Shown here in pieces: positions 1 to 9,941 of a DNA stretch of 64,000 nucleotides. Below the pieces are notes generated by a model that saw only the letters and a program-made list of their open reading frames with translations, made no database searches and was not told the DNA's origin. A program made the position numbers and the translations under genes. The DNA is from Colias croceus (Eukaryota; Arthropoda; Insecta; Lepidoptera; Pieridae). How positions within the stretch are numbered: the stretch's first letter is position 1; every line of letters starts with the position of its first letter. The stretch lies in assembly GCF_905220415.1 (NCBI RefSeq), contig NC_059567.1, positions 186,001-250,000 on the forward strand. The letters run 5' to 3'.

Positions 1-3000
1 AGCTCCCCTCTCTTAAGCCATGCATTTGATGCTGCCTTATCTACATGAGGCAGATTAAGGTGTTGTATATGCCTTCCGTGCAGAGACTTTTGGGTCCATG
101 CTGCTAGTTTATCACATTTACTAATTAAGGTCTCATTTCGTTGGGTTGTATTGTCTGCTAAATTAAGCGGAGTTAATTTTATATCATTTTGAACAATGGC
201 ATTATGTAACATTACTGTGGGTGCTTTAGTATGGAAAAACTTTCTGAGAGTAGTTATTTGCTTATTGTGTAGGTTGACAATATCTATAAATCCTCTGCCT
301 CCATCAATTCTTGGTAAAGTTAAGCGCTGAATGCATGATCTGGGGTGATGTTTTCTATTTTTGCTCATATTTACGTTAATAATGCGTTGGATGTTTTTTA
401 ATTCTGATTTTGACCAATTTATAATTCCAAAAGAATATGTGAGGATAGGTATTGCGTATGTATTAATTGCTTTTACTAAATTTCTAGCGTTTAACATGGA
501 TTTTAGAAGTATATTCAGTCTGTTCTTAAATTGGTTCGTTAGTTCTATTTTAGTTTCTTTGTTCAAAATCTGTTTTGACTGATTATATCCTAAATATCTA
601 TAAGTACTGTTTTGGTCCAGTGGATCTATTTTCTCTCCTGTACTTAAAAGGTAAAAATGTTCATGATTGCGACCGGCTTTGACAGAATTTACTTTGCACT
701 TATCAATTCCAAATTCCATACAAATGTCTTTTGAAAAATTTTCTGTCAATTGTGCAAGCTCATTCATATGATTTTGGGAAGATGCGTATAGTTTTATGTC
801 ATCCATGTAAAGTAGATGCGTAATTTTTAAGGTGTTGTTATTTCTATTTGAACATATTTCTGTATTTACATGAGGATTACATATGAGAGGAAAACCTAAG
901 TCGTAGAAATTTAAAATGTTTGAGAGTGGGTTGAGGGCGAGGCAGAACCAAAGGGGGCTGAGAGAATCCCCCTGGAAAATGCCACGTTGTATTTTAATGC
1001 TATCTGTTAGTTGATGTCCATTGCAAGTGTTAATCTTTAAGCGGGTTGACCATTGTTTTGACGCAGCTGAAAGAAAATCTATTAAAATTGGGTTAACTTT
1101 ATATATATTTAAAACTTTAAATAGCCATGAATGTGGGACAGAGTCATATGCTTTCTTATAATCTACGTACATTGTGAACAAATCTTTTTTTTCTTTAAGC
1201 ACTTGTTTAAGTATAACGGAATCAATTATCAACTGCTCTTTACACCCTTGACTGAATTTTCTACATCCTTTCTGTTCTTCGCTTATTAGATTATTATTCG
1301 AAACATGTTTATTTATAGTTTCTGCTATGCAAGAAGTAATTATCTTATAAATTATTTGTAGGCAAGTAATAGGTCTGTATTTCGCTGGGTTCAGTGGGTC
1401 TGTAGAATCTTTTGGTATCATATGTGTTATGCCTTCTGTTATGTATGGAGGAATTGTTTCAGGATGGAGAATAAAGTTATTAATATGATCTAGTAAAAAG
1501 GGATGAATATACGTAAATTTTTTGTACCAGAAACTATGAACATTATCTGAACCTGGCGATTTCCAATTCTTTAGCTTCGATAGTGTGTTTACAAAAATTT
1601 CAGAGTCTATATTTTCAAATTGCATTGTTTCTAAATTTAAATATCTATTTTCTTCATCGGTAATCCATTCGGCTCTATCATTATGTTCGAGTGGTTGTTC
1701 CCATAAATTAGCCCAGAAGTTTCGAAGGTCATCAGTCGTCGGGTATCTGTTATGGTGATGATTGGCTTGTTGATTATGTAAATTCCGATAAAATAGTTTT
1801 TCATTATTAGAAAATTGAATATTTTGTGTCTTACGGAGGGTACAGGTTGTATATCTTTTTAATCTCTGTGACGCTACTGATAATTTTTGTTTGAGTGTAT
1901 CTAATACGTGTACTGGTTTATTATTTTCTGGTTCATAAGTTGCGTGTGTTTTATAGTCTTCTAGTATTTTATTTACATGTTTCATTACCTTTCTACTTCG
2001 ATTATTATCTATGTACTGCGTCAATCTGCCTATTTTAATTCTCAAATCTTCTATCTTCTTTTGTAATCTCCTTTGCCATGCTGGTTTGTGGGTTTTATTT
2101 CTAACTTGTGAACTATCTATAGACGGTGTGTGTATTTTAGATCCATTATACTTAGCCGCTGTTAGTGCACTACAATAAATTATTGTTTGTAATGAAATAA
2201 AATCGGTGTTGCAGTCTATATGTTTGGGCAGGATAACTTGGTTTAGATATTGCACAGCTGTGTTTAATTTTTTAGTAACTTTTTGTTTCGGTATATATGC
2301 ACGCTCTGTAGGACTTGTTTGTAAATAAATGCTGAGGTTTTCGTTAAATATGGTATCTATTTCTTCAATTGATTCCGGGTTATTTTGTTGTTGTTCTTGC
2401 GTTTGACCTGTGGGTTCATCATTCAAAATACTATAGATAAATGGTAAATTATTTTGTTCGTTCAGTAATTCTACAGTGTTGGTTGATCTTGTTTCTAGTA
2501 ATTGTGATGTTATATTATGTGTAGCTTCTGTTTCGTTGGTAGTAGTAGGCTGGCTGTTTATAAATCGGTCGTGTGACACGCGGTTGTCCTCGTTCAATAC
2601 ATTTGTCTGTAAAGTTAATATATTGGTATTTTCAAAACTATTTTCGTTATAATTAGTTATTCCTAGTTCCGCTGCAACTTCTTTCTTAATACCTGCAATT
2701 TTTTCTTTAGTTAAGTATCTATTGTTGATGGTAATCCTTCTCTGGTCAGCTACTCTCTGTTCTGATATATGCTCCAGGTGAGGGAATTTTGAAATAAAAT
2801 CTTGATGCATTTGTTTCCTGTATGATGTTTTATTGGTTTCTAAATGGGTAACCCTAAAATAGCTGCGAATTATGGCTTCGTTATATTCTTGTGTCCATCT
2901 CATTCGTTGTGATTGTTCGTGTGTAGTTGGTTCAGTAGGCTTTGAGTATTGATTATTATTGGAGTTTTGTGTTAGACTATTTTGTTGTTGTACCTCTTTA

Positions 3001-3872
3001 GTTATTTCGGCTATTCGTTCATCTGACAATAATTTATTTCGGACTATGGCTCGTCTTTGGTCTCCTATACGTTGACGGCTTACTTGAATGTGAGGATATC
3101 TGTTAATAAATTTATTGTAAAGTGGCTCTAAGTATGTTCTATTGTCTGTTCCTAATGCTGTAATTTCTAGGTAGGTGCGCAGAATGAATTCATTCATTTC
3201 TGTTGACCATTTTCTGCGCGTTGTTATTTCACTTGAGGTGGGCACAGTAATACCAGCGCTATCTGCTGTCTGTGCAACATCCACGAGTGATAATGAAGGA
3301 TTTGATAATGAATTTGGGGTGATTAAATTCTGTCTGCTGGTGGTAGTTTTATGAATAATATTGAGTTGCCTTACTTTGGGCCGATTACGTAACTTATATG
3401 AGAAAGTTGATGAAGCATTGGTATTAGATGAACATATTGATGAAGGTGATGTTTCTTGTAATGAAATTGGCGATTTAGTGGGACTGTAAGCTGTAGTTGT
3501 CGTTATATTAGAGATAGGGGACTGATTAGATGATGAAGATAAACATGAAGGTGATAATGATTGTTCGGCTGTCGTCAATTTTTCGAGGGGAACCCGCCTG
3601 TTCAGTTCCTCTTCGCCAACGGTTCGCATGCTGTAGCATCCAGCGCTGGCTCCAGATGCACCCCGGCGCCCTCCGGGTAGCGACCGTAGGTTGTATCTTC
3701 GTTTGCCGCCTACCTCCTCCATTATTATTATGTCTCTCTCCATAATACACGGGTATCGTCGTAAGGATGATACCCGGTCCTTTGGAAGGCTTACGTGGGG
3801 ACACAGGTCCAACACGCAGAGGCCCTTTAGAGAATTTAATGTGTTGTGGGACACCAGCCGCAGCCTGCCCAT
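1..3872 (-). CDS. Dong/R4-like non-LTR retrotransposon polyprotein, partial (runs off left edge)
   Basis: Reading right to left, the frame has no stop from about 4040 to base 1 (codons with low base at multiples of 3), so it is open at the window edge. The ATG at 3872 is the first reasonable start and gives about 1290 codons in the window. The N-terminal third is Ser/Thr-rich and carries two Myb/SANT-like segments near residues 218-250 and 322-355 (RRKWSTEMNEFILRTY; RMRWTQEYNEAIIRSYF). A reverse transcriptase follows, with VDYKKAYDSV (catalytic Asp about 904), RGIFQGDSLSPLW and LLYMDDIKLYASS (YMDD about 1022-1025). The phrases WKSPGSDN and YMDDIKLYA are typical of R2-superfamily elements of the R4/Dong type, whose restriction-like endonuclease lies C-terminal and would be encoded left of base 1. 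The open frame suggests a young, possibly active copy. The class is from motif memory, not an alignment. Confidence 0.8.
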   Translation of the reverse strand, partial: MGRLRLVSHNTLNSLKGLCVLDLCPHVSLPKDRVSSLRRYPCIMERDIIIMEEVGGKRRYNLRSLPGGRRGASGASAGCYSMRTVGEEELNRRVPLEKLTTAEQSLSPSCLSSSSNQSPISNITTTTAYSPTKSPISLQETSPSSICSSNTNASSTFSYKLRNRPKVRQLNIIHKTTTSRQNLITPNSLSNPSLSLVDVAQTADSAGITVPTSSEITTRRKWSTEMNEFILRTYLEITALGTDNRTYLEPLYNKFINRYPHIQVSRQRIGDQRRAIVRNKLLSDERIAEITKEVQQQNSLTQNSNNNQYSKPTEPTTHEQSQRMRWTQEYNEAIIRSYFRVTHLETNKTSYRKQMHQDFISKFPHLEHISEQRVADQRRITINNRYLTKEKIAGIKKEVAAELGITNYNENSFENTNILTLQTNVLNEDNRVSHDRFINSQPTTTNETEATHNITSQLLETRSTNTVELLNEQNNLPFIYSILNDEPTGQTQEQQQNNPESIEEIDTIFNENLSIYLQTSPTERAYIPKQKVTKKLNTAVQYLNQVILPKHIDCNTDFISLQTIIYCSALTAAKYNGSKIHTPSIDSSQVRNKTHKPAWQRRLQKKIEDLRIKIGRLTQYIDNNRSRKVMKHVNKILEDYKTHATYEPENNKPVHVLDTLKQKLSVASQRLKRYTTCTLRKTQNIQFSNNEKLFYRNLHNQQANHHHNRYPTTDDLRNFWANLWEQPLEHNDRAEWITDEENRYLNLETMQFENIDSEIFVNTLSKLKNWKSPGSDNVHSFWYKKFTYIHPFLLDHINNFILHPETIPPYITEGITHMIPKDSTDPLNPAKYRPITCLQIIYKIITSCIAETINKHVSNNNLISEEQKGCRKFSQGCKEQLIIDSVILKQVLKEKKDLFTMYVDYKKAYDSVPHSWLFKVLNIYKVNPILIDFLSAASKQWSTRLKINTCNGHQLTDSIKIQRGIFQGDSLSPLWFCLALNPLSNILNFYDLGFPLICNPHVNTEICSNRNNNTLKITHLLYMDDIKLYASSQNHMNELAQLTENFSKDICMEFGIDKCKVNSVKAGRNHEHFYLLSTGEKIDPLDQNSTYRYLGYNQSKQILNKETKIELTNQFKNRLNILLKSMLNARNLVKAINTYAIPILTYSFGIINWSKSELKNIQRIINVNMSKNRKHHPRSCIQRLTLPRIDGGRGFIDIVNLHNKQITTLRKFFHTKAPTVMLHNAIVQNDIKLTPLNLADNTTQRNETLISKCDKLAAWTQKSLHGRHIQHLNLPHVDKAASNAWLKRGE

Positions 3873-4502
3873 GGCTTCACTATAGAGATACAGCCCTGGG
3901 CAGTCCGCGGCCAATGTAGGACTATTGCAGAAAAATGGAAATGAATAAAACTGGGTTATGGAAGGGGGTGTTAGATGGACTGGTATATTGGGTCTATGGG
4001 GACTATGGACGTCTGCCTTTTCAATATTAAAAATTGAAAATTATGGCAGACGGTGACTCGCCAGTTCGGTCGATGGGCTCCCAAAAAGGTTACCGATAAT
4101 GGCAACAAGGGAGCAACATCACCTGAACGGCTGGGGGTGTAGAGAGGTGCGGCACCGGTTTCACCATCGCGGGCCCGCGGGCCCGGAGCGGGTTTCCCCG
4201 CTATTACGCCATTAGACACTTCCACCCCCGAGCATTTAGCTCTAGCGGCTCCACTCTGGACGGCCAACAAAGGCAAGCCAGAGGTAGGGGATCCTGAACC
4301 TCGTCATTGTTCACTCCGAACTGCCACCGGGACAGCCCAGAGGTGAGGACAGGGACCTCCCCCGGGAGCGCTCGGTTCCCGCGGGGTCGCTACTCCCCGA
4401 CACCTCGCCACAAGGTGCCCTGCGGGGTGACTGACTGCACGGTTGGGATATCTATTGTAGATATGCCAACCGGGGGCGATGGGGTCGTCACATCCCTACG
4501 CC
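1..4502 (-). mobile_element. Dong/R4-like LINE, 3' part outside window
   Basis: The element carries the ORF above. Bases 3873-4502 form a GC-richer 5' leader with no other gene. The element's 5' side abuts a TTA/TAA microsatellite at about 4503-4530, and Dong elements are known to insert into TAA repeats, which supports the class. The right boundary is inferred from that repeat. Confidence 0.65.
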
Positions 4503-4549
4503 TTTATTATTATTATTTATTATTATCTCTTAATTATTTCTCTTTAATT
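4503..4549. repeat. TTA (TAA) microsatellite, likely Dong-type target
   Basis: An imperfect TTA run separates the Dong-like element from the 5' LTR of Gypsy-1. Its last four bases, AATT at 4546-4549, are the left target-site duplication of Gypsy-1. Confidence 0.6.
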
Positions 4550-4754
4550 TGTAGGTGCTGTGCTGACGCAGGATTTTCGGCCGCGTCGCACAGTCACATA
4601 GCGTCGCCCCTCAGTTGTCCCATAGCTCGCGCCACCGACCCACGTTTTGTAGTTAGTGAATATAAATAATATACTTTTGTGTAATTTAGAAGAAATATAA
4701 AATTTAATTGGCCGCTATCTTTAATTTCATCTCCCTACACACAGCTACACTAAA
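4550..4754 (+). repeat. Gypsy-1 5' LTR
   Basis: Begins TGTAGGTGCTG and ends near CTACACTAAA. It is repeated at 17566-17770 with no difference seen by eye. TGTAG at the start and CTACA near the end are the short terminal inverted repeats. The TATAAATAAT at about 4660 could be the promoter TATA element. Confidence 0.93.
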
Positions 4755-4800
4755 TTGGTGACCCCGACGTGATCTCGACCGACGTGATCTCGACCGGCGT
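4755..4800 (+). promoter_or_regulatory. Gypsy-1 primer-binding site and leader start
   Basis: TTGGTGACCCCGACGTGATC follows the LTR directly. A TGG start is what a tRNA 3'-CCA end pairs with, so this is the expected minus-strand primer site; I cannot name the tRNA. The motif GACGTGATCTCGACC then repeats imperfectly about three times up to 4812. Confidence 0.7.
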
Positions 4801-5425
4801 GATATATCGACGTGAGTGTGTAGTAGGGAGAATAAATATTCAAATTTAATATATAAATATATTATTATATATACGGACAACTCAAGAAGAAACTACAGGG
4901 CGGTGGCAGCGGTAAAATTTAAATAACTAAATAAAATTTAATATTTATTTATTTATTTATTTATAACACTTTATTGCACAAACAAAAATTAGGACAAAAT
5001 AACATTAAAATACAAAAAAAAGGCAAAGTTTGTACAAGAGGCGGCCTTATTGCTGAGCAGCAATCTCTACCAGGCAACCTGATGGGAAAGGAAATGTATG
5101 AAGTTAATGGGATAGTGCAAAGAGAAGAGAAAAAAAAATAATGATAATAATTATACCTAATAAATAAATAAAATTATTTAAGTATCAAAGATACCTACTA
5201 TATAAATGCATAAATTATAATACAAATAAATAAAATACATAATATATACATACATATGATAATGTTATAAACTATACATACATATTATTATATAAATAGA
5301 ATACATAAACATAAATATATTATAGCACAAAGACAATAAATTTATACAAAAAAAACAATGTTTGATGACGTCAGCAAGCAAAACAAAAAGTAAGGAAAAA
5401 AAAAAAAGAATGATAATAATAAAAT

Positions 5426-8377
5426 CTATAGCAAGGAAAAGTAGTGGTCTTTTAGCAACACTTTAAAAGAGCTGAGCGTTTGAGCACGTCTAATACTTTC
5501 TGGTAAAGTATTCCATAGTTGAATAGCCCGGACTGTGAAAGAATTGTTAAAAAATTTAGAATGATGGAAAGGGGTGCTAAGCAATAACAAGTTGGAAGAA
5601 CGAAGAGAGAGAGTATTACTAGAGCTTAAATAGTCGAAGTTATCCTTTAAGTAAGAAGGTGTCTTAGGGCTAAACAGAATACAGTATAGAAGATGCAGCA
5701 GATGGGTATCCCGGCGATAACGGATAGGAAGCCACTTAAGCCTTTTCCTGTATTCAGAAACATGGTCAAATTTACGAAGACCGAATATGAATCTGATACA
5801 GAAATTTTGGAGCTTCTCAAGGGTGTCAAGTTGATATTGGCGAATATCAGGATAACAGGAGTCGGAAAAATCAAGGAGAGGAAGGAGAAGGGATTGAGCT
5901 AAAGTAATTTTGGATGGGACTGGAAGAAAGTTGCGCAAGCGCCGTAAGGAAAAGGCGGAAGAAAAAACCCGTTTTTGTACCTGCTTTATTTGTTCATCCC
6001 AGGAAAAGGTTTGATCCAGAGTTAGACCAAGATTTTTTACCTGAGTACTATAAGGGATGAGAACACCATCAACGACAACGTTCGGTAAATTGGTCCAGTC
6101 AATTTTTGAGACTAATTGCCTACTTCCGAATATGATAACCTTGGTTTTAATTGGATTAACTGTTAAACCATGACTCTTGCTCCATCTGACTACTGCTGCG
6201 AGGTCAGCGTTAACTTGGAAAATCGCTTCAGGCAGTTCAAGAAGTGACGCGTGATTATATAATTGGAAATCGTCCGCATACATATGGTAAGATGACACAA
6301 TATCCTTGGAAATGGAGTTTATAAAAATGGAAAAAAGGAGGGGAGACAATACACCACCTTGAGGAACGCCAGCAGAAACATTGCACCATGTTGAAGAAAC
6401 TTCCTCAATTAGTACACGCTGCCGACGTCCCTCTAAGTAGCTTTGTAACCAGTCAGTAGCCGAGGAGGATAAGTTAAGAGAGCGCAGCACTGCCAGCAGT
6501 ACGTCATGATCGACGCTATTGAACGCGTTACTGAAATCGATCAGCGTGAGTATGGTGAGCTTTTTGTTGTCGAAACCTCGTCGGATGTCGTCAGTAATTT
6601 TGATTAAGGCAGTGGTCGTGCTGTGCCCTGGTCGAAAGCCAGACTGGAAAGGATTTAGGAGTTGGTGATGATTTAGGAAAATGCTCAGTTGTTCTTGAAC
6701 CAGCCGCTCGAGAACCTTGGATAGGAAAGGGAGGATAGCAATGGGGCGGAAATCAGACGGGGTCGAAGGATTCGGATTTTTAGGGAGAGGGAGAATATGG
6801 GCATTTTTCCAATCACTAGGAAACTTTCCTGTAGAAATGGAAGAATTAAGGATATGGGTAATGACAGGATTAATGATAGGAAGGATTGGGATGATCATGC
6901 TTCGACCAATACAGTCACTACCAACAGCCTTCGAGGTAATTGACAACACGCTCTTCTTAACACTGCACTCGGTGAACTGACGGAATACGAAAGAAGGAGA
7001 GCTGGAGAGAGGTAAGGTGTTAAGATAGCTTAGGGTACTAGATTTTAAGGTTGGAAGGAAATCAGAAGAGGGATTAGAAAAGTGAGTAATAAGGTCATTG
7101 ACATGGACTGTACTAGGAACAGAAGTAAGGGGAGATTTGCCAAGTCCAAGGGATCGGAAGAATTTCCACATTTTCGACGGGTCACCGTTGTCAATAGATT
7201 TGGCAAAGTACTGACGTTGTGCATCCCTACATAGCGTATTGCAGCGATTTCGAATCATAATAAATTTTTCCCGATTGGAATCCGAATTTGACAATTTTAA
7301 TTTAGACTTTGCCCGCGCCTTCTTTCGTAACAGTTTTTTAAGATCATCTGTCATCCACGGGGCTGGTAAGTGTTTTAACTTAACAGGACGGAGTGGGGCA
7401 TGTGCATCGTAAAGTTGAATAATCAAAGAATTAAATAAAGACACTTTCTCATCGATAGTATCGGCAGAGAAAACAACCGACCAGTCAATGTTACTTGCGT
7501 CTTCGCAAAGTAGCTCAGTATTCATTTTAGCAAAATTACGATGCATGGCAATTTTTGGTTTTAACTTAGGGGGCTTTATCTTATACGAAAGGAAAATAAG
7601 GTCATGTAAGGAAAACATATCAGCCGAACACTGTCCGTGCTCGGTGACATGCTCAGGAGAGGAAACAATGGCCAGGTCAAGGAGGGAAGGAATACAGTTA
7701 GGAGCTGTATGAGTAGCTTGTGAAGGAAGGACTTTTAGATTATAAGAATCTACAATAGATAATAGCCTTTTACTGCGATGATCACCCTTGAGTAAGCAAG
7801 TGTTAAAGTCTCCTAAAAAGATGATATGCTTATAAAGTGGCGAAAAGGATTCAAGGATGTGATCAAAGGACTGGAAATAATTGACTGTAAGGTTAGGGGA
7901 ATAGAAGACACCAAGAAGGATTTTAGTATTCGAGGAAGTAATCTCAATAAGAAGATGTTCGGCAGCATCACCAGGCGGGGGCTGAGGAGATAGGCTAATA
8001 ATGGAGTAAGGAATTTGTGAACGCAAGTATATAGCCACCCCTCCCCCCGTTCGGCCGATCCGATCATTTCTTATCAGATTAAATCCTGGAAGACTATAAG
8101 AAGAGGAAGGGAGACAGGGCTTTAACCAGGACTCGGATACTAAAATAGCGTGAACAGGGTTGGAGTCGAAAGTAGCAAGGAGATCAGGATAGTGTGCCGG
8201 AATACTCTGCGCATTAATATGTACTATATTTAAGTTGTTTTTAAAATTAGAAAAAAGAGAAGAAAAGCAAGGAGAAGGAGAACAGGTTAAACTATGGAAA
8301 CTGTCGTCATCTGAGAAATCATTGTTTGAATTTAGTGTAATGAAACTTTCATTGTCTGTGCTACAATTTAAAGTCAT
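5426..8377 (-). CDS. LINE ORF2: endonuclease and reverse transcriptase (983 aa)
   Basis: The N-terminal AP-type endonuclease shows NAQS (Asn about 56), SESWL (Glu 82), NDRIGRTGGGVAIYLR (about 104-119), GDFN (189-192) and SLHD (256-259), so all its main catalytic positions are present. The reverse transcriptase follows, with DFRPIAILP (about 542), LIDFSNAFNSVDHD (Asp 614), AGVPQGGVLSPLLF (669-682) and YADD (700-703). The C-terminal part runs to residue 983 without a recognised nuclease. Order and motifs fit the CR1/L2/Daphne group of target-primed LINEs. It nicks DNA and copies its own RNA at the nick. Its 3' UTR (about 4970-5425) is AT-rich and non-coding. The frame is unbroken. Confidence 0.93.
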   Translation of the reverse strand: MTLNCSTDNESFITLNSNNDFSDDDSFHSLTCSPSPCFSSLFSNFKNNLNIVHINAQSIPAHYPDLLATFDSNPVHAILVSESWLKPCLPSSSYSLPGFNLIRNDRIGRTGGGVAIYLRSQIPYSIISLSPQPPPGDAAEHLLIEITSSNTKILLGVFYSPNLTVNYFQSFDHILESFSPLYKHIIFLGDFNTCLLKGDHRSKRLLSIVDSYNLKVLPSQATHTAPNCIPSLLDLAIVSSPEHVTEHGQCSADMFSLHDLIFLSYKIKPPKLKPKIAMHRNFAKMNTELLCEDASNIDWSVVFSADTIDEKVSLFNSLIIQLYDAHAPLRPVKLKHLPAPWMTDDLKKLLRKKARAKSKLKLSNSDSNREKFIMIRNRCNTLCRDAQRQYFAKSIDNGDPSKMWKFFRSLGLGKSPLTSVPSTVHVNDLITHFSNPSSDFLPTLKSSTLSYLNTLPLSSSPSFVFRQFTECSVKKSVLSITSKAVGSDCIGRSMIIPILPIINPVITHILNSSISTGKFPSDWKNAHILPLPKNPNPSTPSDFRPIAILPFLSKVLERLVQEQLSIFLNHHQLLNPFQSGFRPGHSTTTALIKITDDIRRGFDNKKLTILTLIDFSNAFNSVDHDVLLAVLRSLNLSSSATDWLQSYLEGRRQRVLIEEVSSTWCNVSAGVPQGGVLSPLLFSIFINSISKDIVSSYHMYADDFQLYNHASLLELPEAIFQVNADLAAVVRWSKSHGLTVNPIKTKVIIFGSRQLVSKIDWTNLPNVVVDGVLIPYSTQVKNLGLTLDQTFSWDEQIKQVQKRVFSSAFSLRRLRNFLPVPSKITLAQSLLLPLLDFSDSCYPDIRQYQLDTLEKLQNFCIRFIFGLRKFDHVSEYRKRLKWLPIRYRRDTHLLHLLYCILFSPKTPSYLKDNFDYLSSSNTLSLRSSNLLLLSTPFHHSKFFNNSFTVRAIQLWNTLPESIRRAQTLSSFKVLLKDHYFSLL

Positions 8378-8936
8378 AATATAAAATATATAATATATAA
8401 TAAATATACTACGAAAATATATTTAATTAGCTACTAATAAAAAATAAAAATATGTAACGCTCAAACATTACCTTTACCACCAGTTCCATTTAAATAAAAA
8501 AAGAAAATTAAAATTACAACAAAGAACACAAAATTAAAACAATTACTATCTGTGACATTTCAAATATGCTAGTATCCACACAAATGACACTATTATATTA
8601 TATATAAAAAAAAAAAAAAAAAAAATATATAAATAAATTTGACATTTGACAGTTGGCAATTTGTCAAAGACCAAAGTATGATCGTTAAATCGGGTATCTA
8701 AATAACTAGCAAATAGCAATAAAATAAAAGGGTAGTATCAACTAAAATTAACTATATATAAAGTGAAAAGATAAAATATAAAACTACAATTGAGTTTAGA
8801 ATAAAAACTGACAATACTTAAAAATATAAAGCAGCAAAGTAATTGAGAGAAGAGATACACAGTGATAACTCATATGACAGGAAACTAAATTACTAATTCA
8901 TTTATGGGCAAAACATACAATTGAAATAAACATGCA

Positions 8937-9704
8937 TTACTTAACTTTGCCGAGCCTCTTGGGTCTAACATTTGACACCGGCTTTGAGTTATTGGCTTGT
9001 TGTGGCAAATTAGTGGAAGTTGAAGCTGAGCACGTCCCGGCAGTTGAAGGAATGGTTTCAAGTTCAGCCATCGTTGTGACCTTATGTCTTGAGCCGTCAG
9101 AAGCTTGAACAATGATATAACCATCTTTGGTCCAACAATTGGCTATACCGAAGCGGGTTCTTGCAGAAATGAAAACATCATGTCTTTCCTTCATAAGAAA
9201 TTCCGACAGTGTGTATCCCGTACCCTTCAGAGCAGTCTTAGAAAACCAGATGGTATCTCTTAAAGAAACATCTTTAAATTTAATTATAATGGGCCTGGGC
9301 TTATCTGACTTTGCTGAACCCAAACGATGGCACCGGGAAATAGATTCCTTTTGAAATTGAGAAACTTTTAAGTGATCCGTCACCACTTTTGACACCAACT
9401 CTGCAGAATTCTCTTTTGAAGCTTCTGGTATTCCATGCAATAATAACATTTTCCTCCGACTTCTCATCTCCCATCTAATATACTGATTTGAGAGGAACTC
9501 AATCTGCGATTGCAAAGTATGCAGAGAAGATACAACAAAAGAGCGGAAGGTGTTGAACTCTGCTGCTAATTTTGAAGTGGGGCTAGTAGAAGCAGGTTGG
9601 GAATTATTGGTGTTATGAACATTGTGCAGGTCCCGCTGAAATTCAGCCATTTTTGCATTGAACAAGGCTGCCATGTCAGTCATAGATTGTTTGACAGATT
9701 CCAT
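8937..9704 (-). CDS. LINE ORF1: coiled-coil RNA-binding protein (255 aa)
   Basis: It lies upstream of ORF2 on the same strand. Residues 1-75 are Gln/Leu-rich and suit a coiled coil. Residues about 80-185 (RSRRKMLLLHGIPEA, SRCHRLG, PRPIIIKFKD) look like the L1-ORF1p-like RRM and C-terminal domain seen in many LINE ORF1 proteins, which package element RNA. The Ser/Thr/Pro-rich tail ends in a basic RPKRLGKVK. The ATG at 9704 opens the frame and I see no better start. Confidence 0.85.
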   Translation of the reverse strand: MESVKQSMTDMAALFNAKMAEFQRDLHNVHNTNNSQPASTSPTSKLAAEFNTFRSFVVSSLHTLQSQIEFLSNQYIRWEMRSRRKMLLLHGIPEASKENSAELVSKVVTDHLKVSQFQKESISRCHRLGSAKSDKPRPIIIKFKDVSLRDTIWFSKTALKGTGYTLSEFLMKERHDVFISARTRFGIANCWTKDGYIIVQASDGSRHKVTTMAELETIPSTAGTCSASTSTNLPQQANNSKPVSNVRPKRLGKVK

Positions 9705-9941
9705 TGTGTGGTTTCAAAGTGAAGTAATAGTTTTAGTGTGTAATTGTTGGATATTTATATATGGAGATTTAACTGGTAGGTGAAGGCACAAAAATTAACA
9801 CATATAGGTAAATTAATACTATGAGTTTGTATGAAAAATCAAATTTTAAATATAACAGCTTACGAAAAAACGTGTGTCTTTTTTTGCTCCTACCCTCGAA
9901 AAAGTAACACATAAAAGTACATATAAAAATTAAATATCACC

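Larger units (their letters stand above)
4940..9770 (-). mobile_element. Complete CR1-group LINE inserted in Gypsy-1 leader
   Basis: Read on the minus strand it has a 5' UTR, ORF1 (9704-8937), a spacer with a long A run and TA-rich DNA (8378-8936), ORF2 (8377-5426) and a 3' UTR. The 3' end carries AATAAAG-type sequence and a TAAATAAATAAAT tail near 4950-4970. Both ORFs are intact, so the copy could be active. The exact 5' end and target duplication could not be fixed. It interrupts the stretch between the Gypsy-1 primer site and gag and is oriented against Gypsy-1. A second, broken copy lies at 32755-34438. Confidence 0.85.

Noticed and set aside
361..582. Hydrophobic 73-codon + frame.
   Set aside because: Antisense to the retrotransposon reverse transcriptase region.
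3526..4669. Several GC-rich frames on both strands near the 5' end of the Dong-like element.
   Set aside because: They overlap the long retrotransposon frame or its leader and have no independent support.
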